Below, piece by piece: positions 6,373 through 7,972 of a DNA stretch of 7,972 nt (within the stretch, counting starts at the first letter, position 1; every line of letters begins with the position of its first letter). This DNA is from Hyphomicrobiales bacterium (GTDB taxonomy: Bacteria; Pseudomonadota; Alphaproteobacteria; Rhodobacterales; Rhodobacteraceae): NCBI GenBank assembly GCA_003558415.1, contig PWLT01000123.1:1-7972 (forward strand), written 5' to 3'. The notes beneath the pieces were generated by a model, which worked only from the letters and a program-made list of their open reading frames with translations, ran no database searches and had not been told where the DNA came from. The position numbers were made by a program, and so were the translations under genes.

Positions 6373-6398
6373 ATGTCGCACGCCCAACGGGCGGACAT
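6373..6398 (-). terminator. Candidate hairpin downstream of cytochrome c gene
   Basis: CGCCC (6381-6385) and GGGCG (6389-6393) pair around a 3-nt loop. An outer ATGTC/GACAT stem (6373-6377, 6394-6398) extends it across a 3-nt one-sided bulge. It starts about 15 nt after the cytochrome stop on the minus strand. No U-tract follows, so it is at best a factor-assisted terminator or an mRNA 3' structure. Confidence 0.3.
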
Positions 6399-6413
6399 GC
6401 TTATCGAGCGGTG

Positions 6414-6716
6414 TCAGCTGCGCTGTGCCATTAGCCAGGCAATGATATCTTGCCTGCGCTCGTCATCGGGGGCGTAGTGATCGGTCAGGAAAAGATCGAG
6501 CCACTCCGCCCGCGTTTCCGGATCATCGCCCGGCACGCCTCGAAGGATTACGGACGGGCTCGCGTGGCAGACCGCACAGCTCTCGTCATAGGCGTCAGCG
6601 CCCCGGGTGGCATCTCCCGCGGGCTCATCCGTGACAGGCTCTGCGGCGCCATTGGCGAACGCCACGAAGGGGATGAGCGCCAGCATCATTGCGCCCGCAA
6701 AATGCTTGAGCTTCAT
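6414..6716 (-). CDS. Small exported monohaem c-type cytochrome
   Basis: This 100-residue precursor starts at ATG 6716, chosen because GAGGAG lies 8 nt upstream and a clean signal peptide follows. The peptide has Lys2 and Lys4, a hydrophobic core at about 7-20, and an Ala19-Phe-Ala21 cleavage motif. The mature protein is about 79 residues, with an acidic start and one CAVCH haem motif at 47-51. A C-terminal helix (ERRQDIIAWLMAQ) is typical of small class I-like cytochromes. After the haem motif the only His is His80 (FLTDHYAPD) and the only Met is Met96, near the C-terminus, so the usual distal Met loop seems absent. The protein should be periplasmic. It lies 78 bp downstream of a fumarate-reductase-type flavoprotein gene on the same strand, so a role in passing electrons to that enzyme is likely but inferred. 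A longer in-frame start at 6767 would spoil the signal peptide. Confidence 0.85.
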   Translation of the reverse strand: MKLKHFAGAMMLALIPFVAFANGAAEPVTDEPAGDATRGADAYDESCAVCHASPSVILRGVPGDDPETRAEWLDLFLTDHYAPDDERRQDIIAWLMAQRS

Positions 6717-6724
6717 GGTGTCAT

Positions 6725-6730
6725 CTCCTC
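6725..6730 (-). promoter_or_regulatory. Ribosome binding site of cytochrome c gene
   Basis: GAGGAG on the minus strand lies 8 nt before ATG 6716. It decides between that start and the in-frame upstream ATGs, which lie within or next to the intercistronic hairpin. Confidence 0.75.
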
Positions 6731-6746
6731 GGATAGTCATGTGCCG

Positions 6747-6776
6747 GCCTGCAGGGCGGTGTTGCACCCTGCAGGC
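6747..6776. repeat. Perfect 10-bp-stem hairpin with paired CCTGCAGG palindromes
   Basis: GCCTGCAGGG (6747-6756) and CCCTGCAGGC (6767-6776) are perfect inverted repeats around a 10-nt loop. Each arm contains the self-complementary octamer CCTGCAGG (6748-6755 and 6768-6775), so the octamers are also direct repeats exactly 20 bp apart. It lies between the flavoprotein stop and the cytochrome ribosome binding site. In RNA it is a stable intercistronic stem that may protect or terminate part of the mRNA. In DNA it could be two operator half-sites on one helix face. No T-tract follows on the minus strand. Confidence 0.6.
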
Positions 6777-6794
6777 GTGGGCTTTCGGGCCGCG

Positions 6795-7972
6795 TCAGCC
6801 CCAGCTGTCTTCGGCGGCGGCATTGCGTCCGGCAATGCGCCCGAAAACGATGGAGTCGGCATAGGCACAGCCGCCCAGACGGACAGCGCCGTGAACGCCG
6901 CCCGTCACCTCGCCGGCGCAATAGAGCCCGTCGATGACCTCGCCGGTCGAGACATCGAGCGCCTGCGCCTCGGTGTTGATCCCGACGCCGCCCATGGTGT
7001 GGTGGATTTTGGGCGTCAAGCGCATCGCGTAAAACGGCGGAGTATCGAGCGAAGTCTGATCGCGTTGCAGGGATCGCCCCCATTGCGCATCTTCGCCCTC
7101 TTCGACAGAGGCGTTCCAGTTGGAAACGGTCTCTTCCAGCGCATCGAGGGGTATGTCATGCGCATCCGCCATCTCGTCCAGAGTGTCGAAACGCATGACG
7201 ACATCGCGATTAAGCAACTGCTCCATTGTCTCGGCTTCAACGCGCTCGGCACCATCGGCATCGGCAATGGCGATGGTTTTGTCCCCGACCCGCAGCATCG
7301 CATCGGCCCGGGTCTTGCGATCGGCCAGCTCGTTGACGAACCGCTCACCCGTATAAGTGTCGATCCAGATGCCATGCAATGTCGTCATGACACCAAAATC
7401 AAAGCCGAGGCCGAAGCCTCGCTCATCCGGGCTGAGCGGGGGGAGAAGCTGAATCCATGACACCTGGATCGGTGTGCAGCCGATGTTGAAGGCTTCACGC
7501 AGGGCCTCGGCGGTGGAGCCCGGCTGGTTGGTGGAACTGAACCCGTCCTTGAGTCTTGGATCCTGCAGCATGCGAAAGGCGACGTCATTGCCGAACCCAC
7601 CCGTCGCCAGCACGACCGCCTTGCCGGCCTTGATGTGTCGCATCTCGCCACTGCCGTCATCGGGGAACGGAACGCCATCGCGCACCGCGACACCCTTTAC
7701 GCGTCCATCCGCGTCGCGCAGCAGCCGCACAAGCGCCACGCCCGTTCGCGGATCGACATCGTTTTCGCGCAACCGATCGATGAGCGGGCGGGTGATACCT
7801 GACCCATCGCCGGCTGCCGTGTGGTACGAGCGCGCAACGGAATGGCCGCCCAGATGGACCAGATTTTCACGATATTCCACGCCGATCTCCTCGATCGACC
7901 ATCGTAGTGACTCGGCGTCCTCGGCGACGATCCGCGCCAGGTCGACATGGTTCATGTCGAGCCCGGCGGCGA
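6795..7972 (-). CDS. FAD-dependent fumarate reductase/succinate dehydrogenase-type flavoprotein (N-terminus beyond window)
   Basis: The frame is open to the right edge (AAGLD before the first visible Met at 7955), so the N-terminal dinucleotide-binding GxGxxG region lies outside. About 391 residues are visible and align with the flavin domain of flavocytochrome c fumarate reductases such as Shewanella Fcc3. Numbered from Met 7955, they include GGHSVARSYH (36-45), VVLATGGFG (114-122), TNQPGSTAEAL (142-152), RFVNELADR (205-213), PKIHHTMGG (315-323) and the C-terminal GLYCAGEVTGGVHGAVRLGG (343-362). The counterparts of the catalytic Arg (Arg213), a substrate His (His318/319) and a substrate Arg (Arg359) are kept. 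The Fcc3 QAHPT histidine is replaced in WIQLLPPLS by Leu, so the substrate may be another alpha,beta-unsaturated acid (urocanate reductases, for example, differ in the pocket). The monohaem cytochrome c encoded just downstream is the probable electron partner. Whether the flavoprotein is exported cannot be judged. Confidence 0.87.
   Translation of the reverse strand, partial: AAGLDMNHVDLARIVAEDAESLRWSIEEIGVEYRENLVHLGGHSVARSYHTAAGDGSGITRPLIDRLRENDVDPRTGVALVRLLRDADGRVKGVAVRDGVPFPDDGSGEMRHIKAGKAVVLATGGFGNDVAFRMLQDPRLKDGFSSTNQPGSTAEALREAFNIGCTPIQVSWIQLLPPLSPDERGFGLGFDFGVMTTLHGIWIDTYTGERFVNELADRKTRADAMLRVGDKTIAIADADGAERVEAETMEQLLNRDVVMRFDTLDEMADAHDIPLDALEETVSNWNASVEEGEDAQWGRSLQRDQTSLDTPPFYAMRLTPKIHHTMGGVGINTEAQALDVSTGEVIDGLYCAGEVTGGVHGAVRLGGCAYADSIVFGRIAGRNAAAEDSWG

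Noticed and set aside
6450..7460. Plus-strand open frame of 336 residues opposite the cytochrome and flavoprotein genes
   Set aside because: The minus strand encodes clear CxxCH and flavoprotein motifs across the same bases; this frame shows none.

Overview
The window is high-GC bacterial DNA with compact, overlapping genes and strong Shine-Dalgarno sites. Codon use and protein style suggest a proteobacterium, probably an alphaproteobacterium. That is inference: there is no rRNA or other taxonomic marker here. No RNA gene, insertion sequence, CRISPR array or prophage gene was seen.

Left edge (1-207): the 3' part of a dodecin-family gene. A 244-bp gap with one hairpin follows.

Centre (452-5314, plus strand): three overlapping genes form one operon. 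Together they make up a benzoyl-CoA reductase / 2-hydroxyacyl-CoA dehydratase-like ATP-driven reductase system. Gene 1 is an HgdB-like cluster-binding protein. Gene 2 is an activase carrying two BcrAD/BadFG ATPase domains and a C-terminal four-cysteine motif. Gene 3 is a DUF2229 protein with a second HgdB-like half. In many anaerobes these modules are fused in one chain of about 1,400 residues in the order activase-DUF2229-HgdB. Here they are separate, and the module that is C-terminal in the fusion is encoded first. The expected mechanism is that the activase uses ATP hydrolysis to push single low-potential electrons onto a cluster shared by the other two proteins. The substrate is unknown. 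This is the part of the window most likely to hold an uncharacterised enzyme system.

Right part (5619-7972, minus strand): a CDP-alcohol phosphatidyltransferase (PgsA/cardiolipin synthase type) converges on the operon. Upstream of it lie a small exported monohaem cytochrome c and a fumarate-reductase-type flavoprotein that runs off the right edge. The last two are adjacent and co-directional and look like a split version of flavocytochrome c. The usual substrate-pocket histidine appears to be leucine, so the electron acceptor may not be fumarate. A perfect 10-bp-stem hairpin made from two CCTGCAGG palindromes separates the two genes.

Two redox modules of unknown substrate therefore lie either side of a lipid-synthesis gene. 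Nothing in the sequence shows that they act together.
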